Source: Deminuibacter sp966424055 (lineage in GTDB: Bacteria; Bacteroidota; Bacteroidia; Chitinophagales; Chitinophagaceae). From it: a stretch of 64,000 bases of DNA. The notes below the pieces were generated by a model, which did no database searches, was not told where the DNA came from, and saw only the letters and a list, made by a program, of their open reading frames with translations. Each line of letters starts with the position of its first letter. The first letter of the stretch is position 1. The translations under genes were made by a program, and so were the position numbers. The DNA lies in NCBI GenBank assembly GCA_966424055.1, contig CBJLMB010000004.1, positions 169,365-233,364 of the forward strand, written 5' to 3'. Positions 8,351 to 16,511 of this stretch are shown here, piece after piece.

Positions 8351-8937
8351 ATTAGGGGTCGCAAAAATAAAGGAATCTATTGAATTACAACACATGATCG
8401 TAAAATAAATTTGATACTCGCTGAAAAAAAGGCACTATGGCCATAACCGGGCCTGTTCCCGGCCATCCAAAGCCGGCAGAATACCCTGTTTTCAGGGGGT
8501 CTTTTTTCCATTCACCTGCCGCAAGCAGCAGAATAAGTTTGTATGAAATCAATTGTATGACAAGTTTTACACCCCTGTTCTGGCCTAACTGGTTCCGCAG
8601 GGCGATTATTATTGCAGCCACAGCGGTTCATATAGCCATGCCTTTATCAGCCGCAACAGCAAATGCATGCTTAGCAAAACAACCGGCATGCCGCAACTGG
8701 AATGTTGTTTTGGTGGGGCAGATTTCCGTATTCCGCTGTTCCGTTTCCCTATCCGGTTGTCAACTGTGGTCCCACCGCATTTTTTTCTATTGACCGGCCT
8801 GCAGCGGCCATTCGTCAAACTGCCGCAGGCATTGGCACCGGCTGCAATAGGTTTGTAAAAAGTAAAGCCAGGCAACCTTTACCCCGCAGCTGCGGGGTGA
8901 TGAAAGCAACTTTATAAAAAGTGTAACTTGTACCTGC
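8351..8937. other. Long intergenic region before the LytS-type kinase
   Basis: A 587-bp gap between tRNA-Cys and the kinase gene. Open frames exist on both strands, but none has a recognisable domain, a promoter box or a coherent composition. The only strong structure is the perfect palindrome at 8881-8898. Confidence 0.4.
8881..8898. repeat. Perfect 18-bp palindrome upstream of kinase gene
   Basis: ACCCCGCAGCTGCGGGGT equals its own reverse complement over all 18 bases and ends 39 bp before the kinase ATG. It is GC-rich in an AT-rich stretch and has no following T-run, which argues for a protein-binding site rather than a terminator. Confidence 0.5.
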
Positions 8938-9972
8938 ATGAAGTATCGTTTACAAAAATATATTTACCCACCTTTATTCGGACTGCTGGTGTACATCACC
9001 GTTCGCGTAGTGGATGATACTATTTCCGGTTTCCGTTTCTGGAAAAGAAGCTGGATCATCAACACGGTTGAAATAAGCTGCTGCATGCTGATGGGCTATA
9101 TTGCATTGTATGCACTGCACCGGCTGTTCCGTAAATTTGACAAAGAACTGCAAACATCCATCACTTATAAAAGCATATTGAAAGAACTGTGCTGGCTGTT
9201 CGTGATCGCACTTATTTGTGTCAACGCCGTTTTCACTCCCATGGCCGCACTCACAGATGATGGTTTGTCCTGGGGCGATTTTGCCACTATCAACATTATT
9301 CCCACGCTATTTTTTCTCATTTACTATGCCGTGGTAAGAAGCAATAAATTATTACAGGTATATCTCCACAATAAACTGCTGCTGGAAAAAACAACCAATG
9401 AACATTTGCAAACCGAGCTGAAATTCCTGAAAGCGCAGTATCACCCGCATTTCCTGTTCAATGCCCTGAACACCATTTATTTCCAGATGGATGAAGATGT
9501 GGCCCTTGCCAAGAAAACGGTAGAACGTTTTTCTGAACTGCTGCGCTACCAGCTATACGATCAGCAACAAACCGTTCCGCTCAGGCAGGAAATTCAATAC
9601 CTGCAGAATTTTATTGAGCTGCAAAAGATCCGTACATCCGATAAACTGCAGCTGCAGGTATATTTTGACAGCACGCTTAATGGTGAACAGGTATATCCCC
9701 TGCTGTTTTTACCTTTGGTTGAAAATGCTTTCAAGTATGTGGGTGGCGATTACCTGCTGAACATTTCTTTTAACAGGCAGGATGATGAACTGGTTTTTAC
9801 AGTAGAAAATTCTGTACCCGCCGAGCTTTTTCTTAAAAAAACAGGTGGCATCGGGCTGGAGAACCTTAAAAGAAGACTGGAATTGCTGTACCCCGGCAAA
9901 CACCTGCTGCACACAAGAAAACGCAACAATAGTTTTGTTGCCGAATTAAAACTGAAATACCAACATGCATAA
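8938..9972 (+). CDS. LytS/YehU-type sensor histidine kinase
   Basis: A 344-residue membrane kinase of the His_kinase (PF06580) type. About four membrane segments lie between residues 10 and 135, with no separate sensor domain. The phosphoacceptor region follows (LKFLKAQYHPHFLFNALNTI, acceptor histidine about H171). The HATPase part shows PLLFLPLVENAFKYV (N box) and GGIGLENLKRRLELLYP (G box). It overlaps the response-regulator gene by eight bases, so the two are translated together and form a cognate pair. The input signal is not readable. A perfect 18-bp palindrome upstream may be its control site. Confidence 0.92.
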   Translation: MKYRLQKYIYPPLFGLLVYITVRVVDDTISGFRFWKRSWIINTVEISCCMLMGYIALYALHRLFRKFDKELQTSITYKSILKELCWLFVIALICVNAVFTPMAALTDDGLSWGDFATINIIPTLFFLIYYAVVRSNKLLQVYLHNKLLLEKTTNEHLQTELKFLKAQYHPHFLFNALNTIYFQMDEDVALAKKTVERFSELLRYQLYDQQQTVPLRQEIQYLQNFIELQKIRTSDKLQLQVYFDSTLNGEQVYPLLFLPLVENAFKYVGGDYLLNISFNRQDDELVFTVENSVPAELFLKKTGGIGLENLKRRLELLYPGKHLLHTRKRNNSFVAELKLKYQHA

Positions 9973-10672
9973 CCTTACCATCAGTTGTATTATCACAGAT
10001 GACGAACCTGTTGCCCGCAAAGGATTAACAGGCTATGTGGAGAAAACCGGTTTTCTGCAGCTGGCAGCCGTTTGCGAAGATGCCATCCAGCTCAACAGTA
10101 TCCTGCAACAACAACCGGCAGACCTGCTGTTCCTGGATATTGAAATGCCTTATATCACCGGCATCGAATTTCTGAAGCAGCTCAGCAATCCTCCCAAAGT
10201 GATCTTCACCACTGCTTATGAACAGTATGCTTTGCAGGGCTATGAACTGGATATACTGGATTATTTACTAAAACCCATTTCCTTCGACCGCTTTTTAAAA
10301 GCTGCCAATAAGGCATTTGATTATTTCCGCTCAAAACAGGAAGAAACAACAGATTATTTTTTCGCCAAAACCGAAACCCGGCTGGAAAAAATAGTGTTTG
10401 AAGAAATGCTGTTTGCAGAAGCCATGGAAAACTATGTGGCTATTTATACCAGGGATAAAAAGATCATCACTCATTCTACACTGAAAGGACTGGCAGAAAA
10501 ACTGCCCCGGTATTTTATACAGCCGCACAAATCCTATCTTGTCAACATGAATTATATTGATGCGGTGGAAGGCAACCTTTTACATGTAAAAAAATTCCAG
10601 GTACCCATGAGCAAATACCAGAAAGAAGAGATGCTGGCTAAAATTGTCAATAATACGCTGCTGAAAAAATAA
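9965..10672 (+). CDS. LytTR-family response regulator
   Basis: A 235-residue regulator: receiver domain (residues 1-120, TDDEPVARKG acidic pair, phospho-acceptor D58 in LLFLDIEMP, KP motif in DYLLKPISF) followed by a LytTR DNA-binding domain (HSTLKGLAEKLPRYFIQPHKS, YLVNMNYIDAVEGN). The start overlaps the kinase gene by eight bases. The protein is expected to bind direct repeats at target promoters after phosphorylation by the adjacent kinase. Targets are unknown. The neighbouring GNAT gene starts 43 bp downstream on the same strand and could be on the same transcript. Confidence 0.93.
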   Translation: MHNLTISCIITDDEPVARKGLTGYVEKTGFLQLAAVCEDAIQLNSILQQQPADLLFLDIEMPYITGIEFLKQLSNPPKVIFTTAYEQYALQGYELDILDYLLKPISFDRFLKAANKAFDYFRSKQEETTDYFFAKTETRLEKIVFEEMLFAEAMENYVAIYTRDKKIITHSTLKGLAEKLPRYFIQPHKSYLVNMNYIDAVEGNLLHVKKFQVPMSKYQKEEMLAKIVNNTLLKK

Positions 10673-10715
10673 ACCTGTTTTTAGTTATCTTGCCAGGTCA
10701 TCTTATATTAACTGT

Positions 10716-11291
10716 ATGATCACCGCTGCACCCATTTCCCATATCACCGCCGATCAGATCCATGCCCTGGGACAGAATGGATATACTTCTGATCAGTACT
10801 ATCATATAACGTCCAATTCCAAACTGGATGGCGTGTCATTCCTGCTACAGCTCACCAGCCTGGATACATCTTATGTAAAAAGCTGGCAAACAACTGCAGA
10901 GGATATAACCGGTTACAATGAACTGATGAAAGAAGGGCATTCCTTTGGCGCATTTAATGCAGCACAATTGCTGGGCTTTATTGTATGTGAGGAAAGGAAA
11001 TGGAACAACACCCTGTATATCACCAGCCTGCTGGTAGCCGAAAAACAAAGAAGCAAAGGCATTGGCCGGCTGCTGCTGAGTAAGGTGATCGATCATGCTG
11101 TTGCCCGCCGGTTCAGGCTGCTTGAACTGGAAACACAGAACACCAATGCACCAGCTATCCGTTTTTATAAAAAGATGGGCTTTACCATCACCGGGTTAAA
11201 CCTCCACCTGTATGATCCCGTGGAGAACAACAATGAAGTCGCTATTTTTATGAGCTGCGATATCAGTGACCGCAGTACAAGAAACCTGTAG
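10716..11291 (+). CDS. GNAT acetyltransferase, streptothricin-acetyltransferase-like
   Basis: A 191-residue GNAT protein. The acetyl-CoA loop is in VAEKQRSKGIGRLLLSKVI (about residues 108-126). Next comes LELETQNTNAPAIRFYKKMGFTI and a C-terminal LHLYDPVENNNEVAIFM segment. From memory, the last two segments resemble streptothricin acetyltransferases of the Sat/YyaR type, where the order ETQ-N-N-A-FY-GF, then Y and EVAIFW, is conserved. That is family-level resemblance, not proof of resistance function. It lies 43 bp after the LytTR regulator gene. Confidence 0.8.
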   Translation: MITAAPISHITADQIHALGQNGYTSDQYYHITSNSKLDGVSFLLQLTSLDTSYVKSWQTTAEDITGYNELMKEGHSFGAFNAAQLLGFIVCEERKWNNTLYITSLLVAEKQRSKGIGRLLLSKVIDHAVARRFRLLELETQNTNAPAIRFYKKMGFTITGLNLHLYDPVENNNEVAIFMSCDISDRSTRNL

Positions 11292-11326
11292 TATTCTTTT
11301 ACCGTATCCACGCACAACCCCTGGCA

Positions 11327-11716
11327 TCAGCAGGCTTTTTCAAGCAGCCGGCTGTTGTTTTCAACCATTGCGCGATGTTTTATTCCCCAGCCACGCAAAT
11401 AATCCCATACAGGTTCCAGCGCTTTACTGCTATCCGTTAATTCGTATTCTACCCTGGCAGGTATTTCGGCATATACCTTACGCAGTACGAGCTGGTCTTT
11501 TTCCAGTTCGCGCAGGCTAAGGGCCAGCATGCGTTCAGTAATATCGGGTATATTGTTTTTTAACTGCGAAAAACGCAGTGCTTCATTCTTCAGTGCATAA
11601 AAAATAGCCAGTTTCCACCGGGTGCCGATTAACCCCAGTGCATAGGCTTCACCACAGGCTTCATACAAAGCCTTTTTATTGCGGTAATTGGTAGAGCTCT
11701 TCTTGGTCTTCATCAT
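11327..11716 (-). CDS. HxlR-family transcriptional regulator
   Basis: A 129-residue winged-helix protein with the HxlR layout: GTRWKLAIFYALKNEALRFSQLKNNIPDITERMLALSLRELEKDQLVLRKVY (residues 30-82 or so), then the wing VEYELTDSSKALEPVWDYLRGWG. It is divergent from the quinone-oxidoreductase-like gene, a common arrangement in which the regulator controls a redox or electrophile-detoxifying enzyme. A direct repeat of CTTACA lies just upstream (11718 and 11737). Start codon is one of two adjacent ATGs. Confidence 0.88.
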   Translation of the reverse strand: MMKTKKSSTNYRNKKALYEACGEAYALGLIGTRWKLAIFYALKNEALRFSQLKNNIPDITERMLALSLRELEKDQLVLRKVYAEIPARVEYELTDSSKALEPVWDYLRGWGIKHRAMVENNSRLLEKAC

Positions 11717-11778
11717 CCTTACATTTTTGTTAGGAGCTTACAAATGCCTGCCAACTGCTCAATCCCGCAGCGACAGGC

Positions 11779-11786
11779 TAATTTTG
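11779..11786 (+). promoter_or_regulatory. TAATTTTG promoter box for the oxidoreductase gene
   Basis: TAATTTTG matches TAnnTTTG and lies 40 bp upstream of the oxidoreductase ATG, inside the 110-bp divergent region shared with hxlR. CTTACA direct repeats at 11718-11723 and 11737-11742 (19-bp spacing) lie upstream and may be HxlR contacts. Confidence 0.45.
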
Positions 11787-11826
11787 TTCATCGAATTTAC
11801 AAAAACCATCAAACACCGGTAGAATA

Positions 11827-12792
11827 ATGAAAGCGATCATATTAAAACAAAACGGCGGTACCGACCAGCTGCAGTTAACAACCCTGCCTGAACCCGTTCC
11901 CGCAGCAGATGAAGTGCTGGTTGAAATAAAGGCCATCGGCATTAACCCGGTGGATGCATTTGTAAGGCAACAGAAAGAAGCACTTGAACAAATACTCAGG
12001 CCCGGGAAAGATACAGCTAACTGGATACTGGGCTGGGATATTTCCGGCACAGTGGTAAAAACAGGCAGCGGCATTACTGCACTGAAGGAAGGCACTCAGG
12101 TATTCGGCATGGTTCATTTTCCCGGCCAGGGCAGGGCTTATGCAGGTTATACAGCAGCACCGGCAAACCAGCTGGCAGTAAAGCCGGATAATATTTCGCA
12201 CGAGGAGGCGGCAGCTGCTTGTCTTGCCGCATTAACCGCATGGCAGTCGCTGGTCACTTATGCCCAAATCAAAAAAGGCGATAAAGTGCTGATCCATGCT
12301 GCAGCAGGTGGTGTGGGGCATTATGCAGTGCAGCTGGCCAAATACTTCGGTGCTTATGTGATCGGTACCGCTTCTGCTGCCAACAAAACATTTGTACTGC
12401 AGCTGGGCGCCGATGAATTTATCGATTATGCCAGTGAACGGTTTGAAGAGCGGGTAACAGATGCAGATATTGTACTCGATCCCATCTATGGTGATCATGT
12501 GCTCCGCTCGCTCGATGCAGTAAAAAAAGGCGGCCGGGTTATTACCCTGCTTACTGAATTTACAGGCGCCGTGGCCGCTAAAGCAAAGGCAAAAGAAGTA
12601 TATACCCACCGCCTCCATGTAGTATCGAATGGAGAAGATATGAAGCAGCTCGCTGCATTGCTGGCCAATGGCCGCCTGCGATCGCATGTAACTGCCCGCT
12701 TCCCGTTTGAAGCACTGCCTGAAGCGCATGAGCAGATACAAACAGGTAAAACCAGGGGAAAAATAGTGGTACTGGGGCCGCAGGCAGGATGA
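11827..12792 (+). CDS. NADP-dependent quinone oxidoreductase / zinc-type alcohol dehydrogenase-like protein
   Basis: A 321-residue medium-chain dehydrogenase/reductase. The N-terminal GroES-like part (GTDQLQLTTLPEPVPAADEVLVEIKAIGINPVD, GWDISGTVVKTGSG) is followed by a Rossmann fold with the nucleotide loop HAAAGGVGHYAVQLAKYFGA. It lacks the cysteine cluster of structural-zinc alcohol dehydrogenases, which fits the zeta-crystallin/quinone-oxidoreductase branch. It would reduce quinones or enones with NADPH in the cytoplasm. Divergent HxlR regulator upstream suggests induction by electrophiles. The MarR gene follows 55 bp later on the same strand with its own promoter box. Confidence 0.88.
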   Translation: MKAIILKQNGGTDQLQLTTLPEPVPAADEVLVEIKAIGINPVDAFVRQQKEALEQILRPGKDTANWILGWDISGTVVKTGSGITALKEGTQVFGMVHFPGQGRAYAGYTAAPANQLAVKPDNISHEEAAAACLAALTAWQSLVTYAQIKKGDKVLIHAAAGGVGHYAVQLAKYFGAYVIGTASAANKTFVLQLGADEFIDYASERFEERVTDADIVLDPIYGDHVLRSLDAVKKGGRVITLLTEFTGAVAAKAKAKEVYTHRLHVVSNGEDMKQLAALLANGRLRSHVTARFPFEALPEAHEQIQTGKTRGKIVVLGPQAG

Positions 12793-12835
12793 CGGAAAGG
12801 CATGTGGCATGCCGTATTTCCTTGCAGCGAGCAGC

Positions 12836-12843
12836 TATCTTTG
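12836..12843 (+). promoter_or_regulatory. TATCTTTG promoter box for marR
   Basis: TATCTTTG (TAnnTTTG type) ends four bases before ATG 12848. This supports that start over the upstream in-frame codon at 12809, and implies a leaderless transcript. Confidence 0.5.
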
Positions 12844-12847
12844 CAGT

Positions 12848-13339
12848 ATGACAAACGTAATTGACCAATCGGGCATACTGGCTATTGCCACCAGACTGCA
12901 GCGTTTAGCCGACCGCATACGCAAAGATGGTGTGGAGATCTATAAGGCCAATGGCGTGGATTTTGAACCCAAATGGTTCCCGGTGATCTATACCCTGCAT
13001 ATGAAAACACTGCTCAGTGTTGTGGAGATCGCCGAAGAAATTGGTTATACGCACCCGTCAACCATCAGCCTGCTGAAAGAACTGGAAGAGAAAAAGCTGA
13101 TCAAATCAGCCAGGGATAAGGCAGACAGCAGGCGCAGAATGGTACAGCTGACAGAAAAAGGCAAAAAACTGGTCAGCTCCATACAACCGGTATGGACCAT
13201 CATCATCGCAGCTACAGCCGATTTAATCGATACACAAAACAACCTGATGCAGGCCATCATTGAAGTAGAAGAACAGTTTGCCCGGAAAAGTTTTTTGGAA
13301 AGGGCTAAAGATTATATGGCAACACATCCTGAAGCCTGA
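12848..13339 (+). CDS. MarR-family transcriptional regulator
   Basis: A 163-residue winged-helix protein: LLSVVEIAEEIGYTHPSTISLLKELEEKKLIKSARDKADSRRRMVQLTEKGKKLVSSI (about residues 57-115) is the classic MarR DNA-binding core with the DxRRR wing. The open frame extends 13 codons further upstream, but the promoter box ending at 12843 places the start at MTNVIDQSG. The adjacent esterase gene follows in the same direction. A palindromic promoter-overlapping site upstream of the GNAT gene (14993-15012) is a candidate target, by inference only. Confidence 0.88.
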   Translation: MTNVIDQSGILAIATRLQRLADRIRKDGVEIYKANGVDFEPKWFPVIYTLHMKTLLSVVEIAEEIGYTHPSTISLLKELEEKKLIKSARDKADSRRRMVQLTEKGKKLVSSIQPVWTIIIAATADLIDTQNNLMQAIIEVEEQFARKSFLERAKDYMATHPEA

Positions 13340-13422
13340 TACCATTGCCGCTGCATCATAACCGGTAATTGGCAAAGGCTGTCTGGTTTGTATGCCCACC
13401 ATACAAAATCAATCAATACCTG

Positions 13423-14370
13423 ATGGATTGGCAACGCATCAACCCAGGACTTGCAAAAAGCCTGGCAGAATATACCGGCCTCGATTTGCCGGATGATTTA
13501 CTGGAACATCGCCCTGCACAGCTCAGGGAAGAAAAAAAACAGGAGGCACTCAGTACAGTACCAGCTGTTCCTGCAGGGTTGCTGGTAGAAGACAGGATGA
13601 TACCCGGGTTAAACGGCGCACCAGCTATACGTTTGCATATTTACCGGCCCCAAAATGCCAGGAACGCAGCGGCCATGCTTTATTTTCATGGCGGCGGTTT
13701 TGTTTTCGGCATACCTGAGCAGGTAGATGCACAATTGTACCGGCTGTCGGTGGATAGCGGTTGTGTAATTGTGTCTGTTGATTACCGCCTTGCGCCGGAG
13801 CATCCTTTTCCTGCTGCTATAGAAGATGGTTATGCAGCTTTATTGTGGCTGAACCAGCATGCAGCGGAACTGCATGTTGATGCCGCTAAAATAATGACGG
13901 CCGGCGCCAGTGCAGGCGGCGCACTGGCAACAGGTATTGCACGCATGGCAAGGGATGAACAAGGGCCAGCCGTTGGCTTCCAGTTGCTGATTTACCCGGT
14001 TACAGATCATACTCTTTCCACACTATCGATGCAGGAACTGGCTGATGCACCGCTGTGGACGCGCAGCAATGCCGAAATATGCTGGAAGCATTACCTGGGT
14101 GAACATCCGCAGGATGTTTCCCCTTATGCCAGCCCCCTGGCTGCAACAACATTTGACAAACTACCCAAAACATTCATGCTGGTCTGCGGGCTAGATCCTT
14201 TAAGGGATGAAGGAATTATGTATGCAATGAAACTGATGCAGGCCGGTGTGGCGGTAGAACTGCAGGTGATACCGGATGCAGTGCATGTATTTGATTTTTT
14301 TCCTTGCGAACTTACCGATCGCTTTTATGCAACACTGGTAAGGGTGGTAAAAGAAGCTTTTCCTGTTTAA
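13423..14370 (+). CDS. Alpha/beta hydrolase, HSL-type (family IV) esterase
   Basis: A cytoplasmic alpha/beta hydrolase of about 315 residues in the hormone-sensitive-lipase group. It shows the oxyanion motif HGGGF, VDYRLAPEHPFPAA, the nucleophile elbow GASAGG (the family norm is GDSAGG; the serine is kept), a catalytic-acid segment DPLRDEG and the histidine in DAVHVFDFF. It would hydrolyse short-chain acyl esters or acylated natural products. The start is uncertain: a TTG at 13369 extends the frame by 18 residues; ATG 13423 (MDWQRINPG) is used here because it is the first standard start. It follows the MarR gene on the same strand, which may control it. Confidence 0.88.
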   Translation: MDWQRINPGLAKSLAEYTGLDLPDDLLEHRPAQLREEKKQEALSTVPAVPAGLLVEDRMIPGLNGAPAIRLHIYRPQNARNAAAMLYFHGGGFVFGIPEQVDAQLYRLSVDSGCVIVSVDYRLAPEHPFPAAIEDGYAALLWLNQHAAELHVDAAKIMTAGASAGGALATGIARMARDEQGPAVGFQLLIYPVTDHTLSTLSMQELADAPLWTRSNAEICWKHYLGEHPQDVSPYASPLAATTFDKLPKTFMLVCGLDPLRDEGIMYAMKLMQAGVAVELQVIPDAVHVFDFFPCELTDRFYATLVRVVKEAFPV

Positions 14371-14426
14371 AACAGCTATGCATTTTTACCGGCCGCTTAT
14401 ACATAGCATAAGCAGGTTGTACCGTA

Positions 14427-14969
14427 TCAGTTACCGGTAAAACCTGCTGTGCTGTTTTCTGCTGCTGCATACTGCTCCCGAAGTGACAGGTGATAAAACA
14501 CGGTGTCCACCTGCATCAGCGGGAACCTGGGCGGCAGTGATGCTTTGGCCACTTCCACAAACCCATTTTTTGCATAAAACCGGAGAGCAGCCTGCATCCT
14601 GTTTATCGTACCCAGGTAGATATCCTGTATGCCCGTTCTATGGCAATAATCCAGCAGTATCTGCAGCAGCCTGGCAGCAACGCCATGTTCTTTTCCGCGG
14701 AATTCTTTTTTTACAAACATCTTGCGCAAAGCGCCTTTGCCTTTATCGAACACGATCAGGGCAATCGTACCTATTATTTCTTCGCCCTGCATGGCCACCC
14801 AGAACCCGCCGCCGGTTTGATGATAGCTCTGTTCTATCGATAACAGGTCGGGCTGGTCTTCCAGCGTAACAGGGGCATTAAATTCCATTTGCTGTATAGG
14901 CAATATAAGCTGGATGATCTTTTCTGAATAGGTATTACCTGCTTGGCGGTAGTGTATCGTCTGATCCAT
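14427..14969 (-). CDS. GNAT-family N-acetyltransferase
   Basis: A 180-residue GNAT protein: GGGFWVAMQGEEIIGTIALIVFDKGKGALRKMFVKKEFRGKEHGVAARLLQILLDYC contains the central strand and the acetyl-CoA loop; YLGTINRMQAALRFYAKNGF is the C-terminal motif. ATG 14969 (MDQTIHYRQ) is chosen over the longer frame because a TATATTTG promoter box ends at 14988, only 18 bases upstream. An imperfect 20-bp palindrome overlaps that promoter, so the gene is probably repressed by a winged-helix regulator. Substrate unknown. It converges with the esterase gene. Confidence 0.85.
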   Translation of the reverse strand: MDQTIHYRQAGNTYSEKIIQLILPIQQMEFNAPVTLEDQPDLLSIEQSYHQTGGGFWVAMQGEEIIGTIALIVFDKGKGALRKMFVKKEFRGKEHGVAARLLQILLDYCHRTGIQDIYLGTINRMQAALRFYAKNGFVEVAKASLPPRFPLMQVDTVFYHLSLREQYAAAENSTAGFTGN

Positions 14970-14987
14970 ATAAAAACCTTTACCGCA

Positions 14988-15012
14988 CAAATATACGTAG
15001 TTGACTACATAT
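14988..15012 (-). promoter_or_regulatory. GNAT promoter with overlapping palindromic operator
   Basis: On the minus strand TATATTTG (14995 to 14988) is a TAnnTTTG promoter box. It overlaps an imperfect palindrome at 14993-15012 whose core is GTAGTTGACTAC (arms GTAGT/ACTAC, two-base centre, and three further pairs outside one mismatch). An operator overlapping a -7 box is a typical repression design. Confidence 0.55.
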
Positions 15013-15134
15013 TTTTATTAAAAAATCTTTTCCGCAGGTATTCCCGGTAAAAATGGTTCATATCCCCGTGCATTGGGCCATTCTCCAAGCGCTTTGCCCG
15101 TTTTCGGCGGTCAATATTTTTTTATGATTAGTGC

Positions 15135-15839
15135 TCATGGTTCCGGTCCAAGAAACCGTTCCAGCAGGTCGCTCATTAATTTATTGCAGCTGATACAGGC
15201 AGCGCTTTGTTGCATGATCTGTTCTGCATTCTGGATATACATATTTTCATCCAGCTCTGCCCTGCCATTTGTGACCATCGCAGACAGCGTTTCACCTGTT
15301 ACTTCCAGGTGAAACTGTAAACCCAGTACCTGGTTTTTGTACAAGAATGCCTGGTTTCTGTTGGCAGAAGAAAAAGCAAGATCATGCGCACCGGCAGGAA
15401 TGGCAAACTGGTCGCCATGCCAGTGAAACACCGTGATACCCGAAGGGAACAGGGTTTCAAACCAGGGTACTTTCATGGCCTCTTCGGTTACATGAACAGG
15501 GAACCAGCCGATCTCCTTATGCGGGGCCTGCTGCACTTTTGCGCCGAGGCATTCTGCCAGCAGCTGCGCACCCAGGCAGATACCCAATAATTTTTTGCCT
15601 TTTGCAATGGCGGTTTTCAGCAATGTTTTTTCTGCTGCCAGCCAGGGATGTATGGCTTCATCATATACCCCCATGGGGCCACCCATTACAATAAAAACAT
15701 CCGCATCCTCTGCCGAAGGCATAGAATAAGAAGGTTCAAAAAAATGGGTGCAGGTAACAGCATGCCCGTGCTTTTTTAACCATGTACCAATATAGCCGGG
15801 GCCTTCAAACGATACGTGTTGAAAATAATGTACTCTCAT
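15135..15839 (-). CDS. Class I glutamine amidotransferase (GMP-synthase-like) protein
   Basis: A 234-residue stand-alone class I glutamine amidotransferase domain: DVFIVMGGPMGVYDE, the nucleophile elbow LLGICLGAQLLAE (catalytic cysteine), HWHGDQFAIPAGA and the FHLEV histidine/glutamate of the triad. Proteins of this group resemble the glutaminase half of GMP synthase without the synthetase half; many are of unknown substrate, some hydrolyse gamma-glutamyl conjugates. The open frame extends upstream, but MRVHYFQH matches the usual family N terminus; MKTERNAM, seven residues earlier, is an alternative. It is divergent from the copper-type cluster. Confidence 0.87.
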   Translation of the reverse strand: MRVHYFQHVSFEGPGYIGTWLKKHGHAVTCTHFFEPSYSMPSAEDADVFIVMGGPMGVYDEAIHPWLAAEKTLLKTAIAKGKKLLGICLGAQLLAECLGAKVQQAPHKEIGWFPVHVTEEAMKVPWFETLFPSGITVFHWHGDQFAIPAGAHDLAFSSANRNQAFLYKNQVLGLQFHLEVTGETLSAMVTNGRAELDENMYIQNAEQIMQQSAACISCNKLMSDLLERFLGPEP

Positions 15840-15961
15840 AGCATTGCGTTCGGTTTTCATTTCATAGTGTGCGAACCTGGCAGAAGGCGTTTCAGTGTTT
15901 GCAATTTTAAATAAAAACAACCTAACACCATTGTTTTGATGCGCTGAATTGCCAGGTGCAC

Positions 15962-15969
15962 TATCTTTG
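15962..15969 (+). promoter_or_regulatory. TATCTTTG promoter box at the head of the copper-type cluster
   Basis: TATCTTTG, identical to the marR box at 12836, lies 18 bases before the preferred TTG start (15988) of the first Cys-rich small protein. It is the best candidate promoter for the cluster. Confidence 0.45.
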
Positions 15970-15987
15970 CAGCGAAAAGCCATTCCT

Positions 15988-16362
15988 TTGTTCAAGCAAA
16001 TAACCGCCATACTATTACTGCTGGCCTTTATCGGCCAGAGCTTCAGCAGGGCTGTTATTGTGCTTGATTTTTACGCTAACAGGGATTATATCGCAAAAAA
16101 TCTCTGCGAAAACAGGAATAAGCCCAAAATGAACTGCTGCGGCAAATGCCAGCTCAATAAACGCCTGAAGCAGGAAGACAAGAAAGACCAGCAAAACCCC
16201 GACAGGAAAGCCGACCTGCGCTACGAAATTGCATTGCGCGCTTCTTTTGCAGAACTGCCGGTTAAAATACCCGTTCAAACAAAGCTGCACAGGTTTGCCT
16301 CTTATTCTGCTGCCTGCCCCGATGGTGTGGCCGCCTCTTTTTTCCATCCCCCCTGTGCCTGA
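15988..16362 (+). CDS. Cys-rich small exported protein, paralogue A
   Basis: A protein of about 124 residues with no function I can name. Its N-terminal hydrophobic segment (TAILLLLAFIGQSFS) is a signal peptide or anchor. Next comes the core DFYANRDYIAKNLCENRNKP, then MNCCGKCQLNKRLKQE, a charged stretch, and a C terminus ending FFHPPCA. Paralogues at 16512 and 21750 share the core and the FHPP tail. No ATG fits; TTG 15988 aligns with the paralogue starts and follows the promoter box. The conserved cysteines, the His-Pro tail and linkage to SCO1, MbnP and MbnH suggest periplasmic copper binding or delivery, by inference. Confidence 0.72.
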   Translation: MFKQITAILLLLAFIGQSFSRAVIVLDFYANRDYIAKNLCENRNKPKMNCCGKCQLNKRLKQEDKKDQQNPDRKADLRYEIALRASFAELPVKIPVQTKLHRFASYSAACPDGVAASFFHPPCA

Positions 16363-16511
16363 GCCATTCACTGTTAAGTATCTCTGTTATACGTATTGCA
16401 GCGGTAAAAGTTACAGCAGCCGTTTGCTGCCGGTTATTTTTCCGTGATGCATACCGTTCGCACATGTATGCTCATCCCTGTTAACAGGATTATTTCACCA
16501 TTTTGTTTCAT

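Noticed and set aside
8437..8793. 118-codon plus-strand open frame in the gap before the kinase gene
   Set aside because: No domain, promoter box or sensible composition, and equally long frames exist on the other strand; likely non-coding.
15149..16010. Long minus-strand frame extending the amidotransferase upstream to 16010
   Set aside because: The extra N-terminal residues cross the promoter box and start region of the divergent Cys-rich gene; family members begin at MRVHYFQH.
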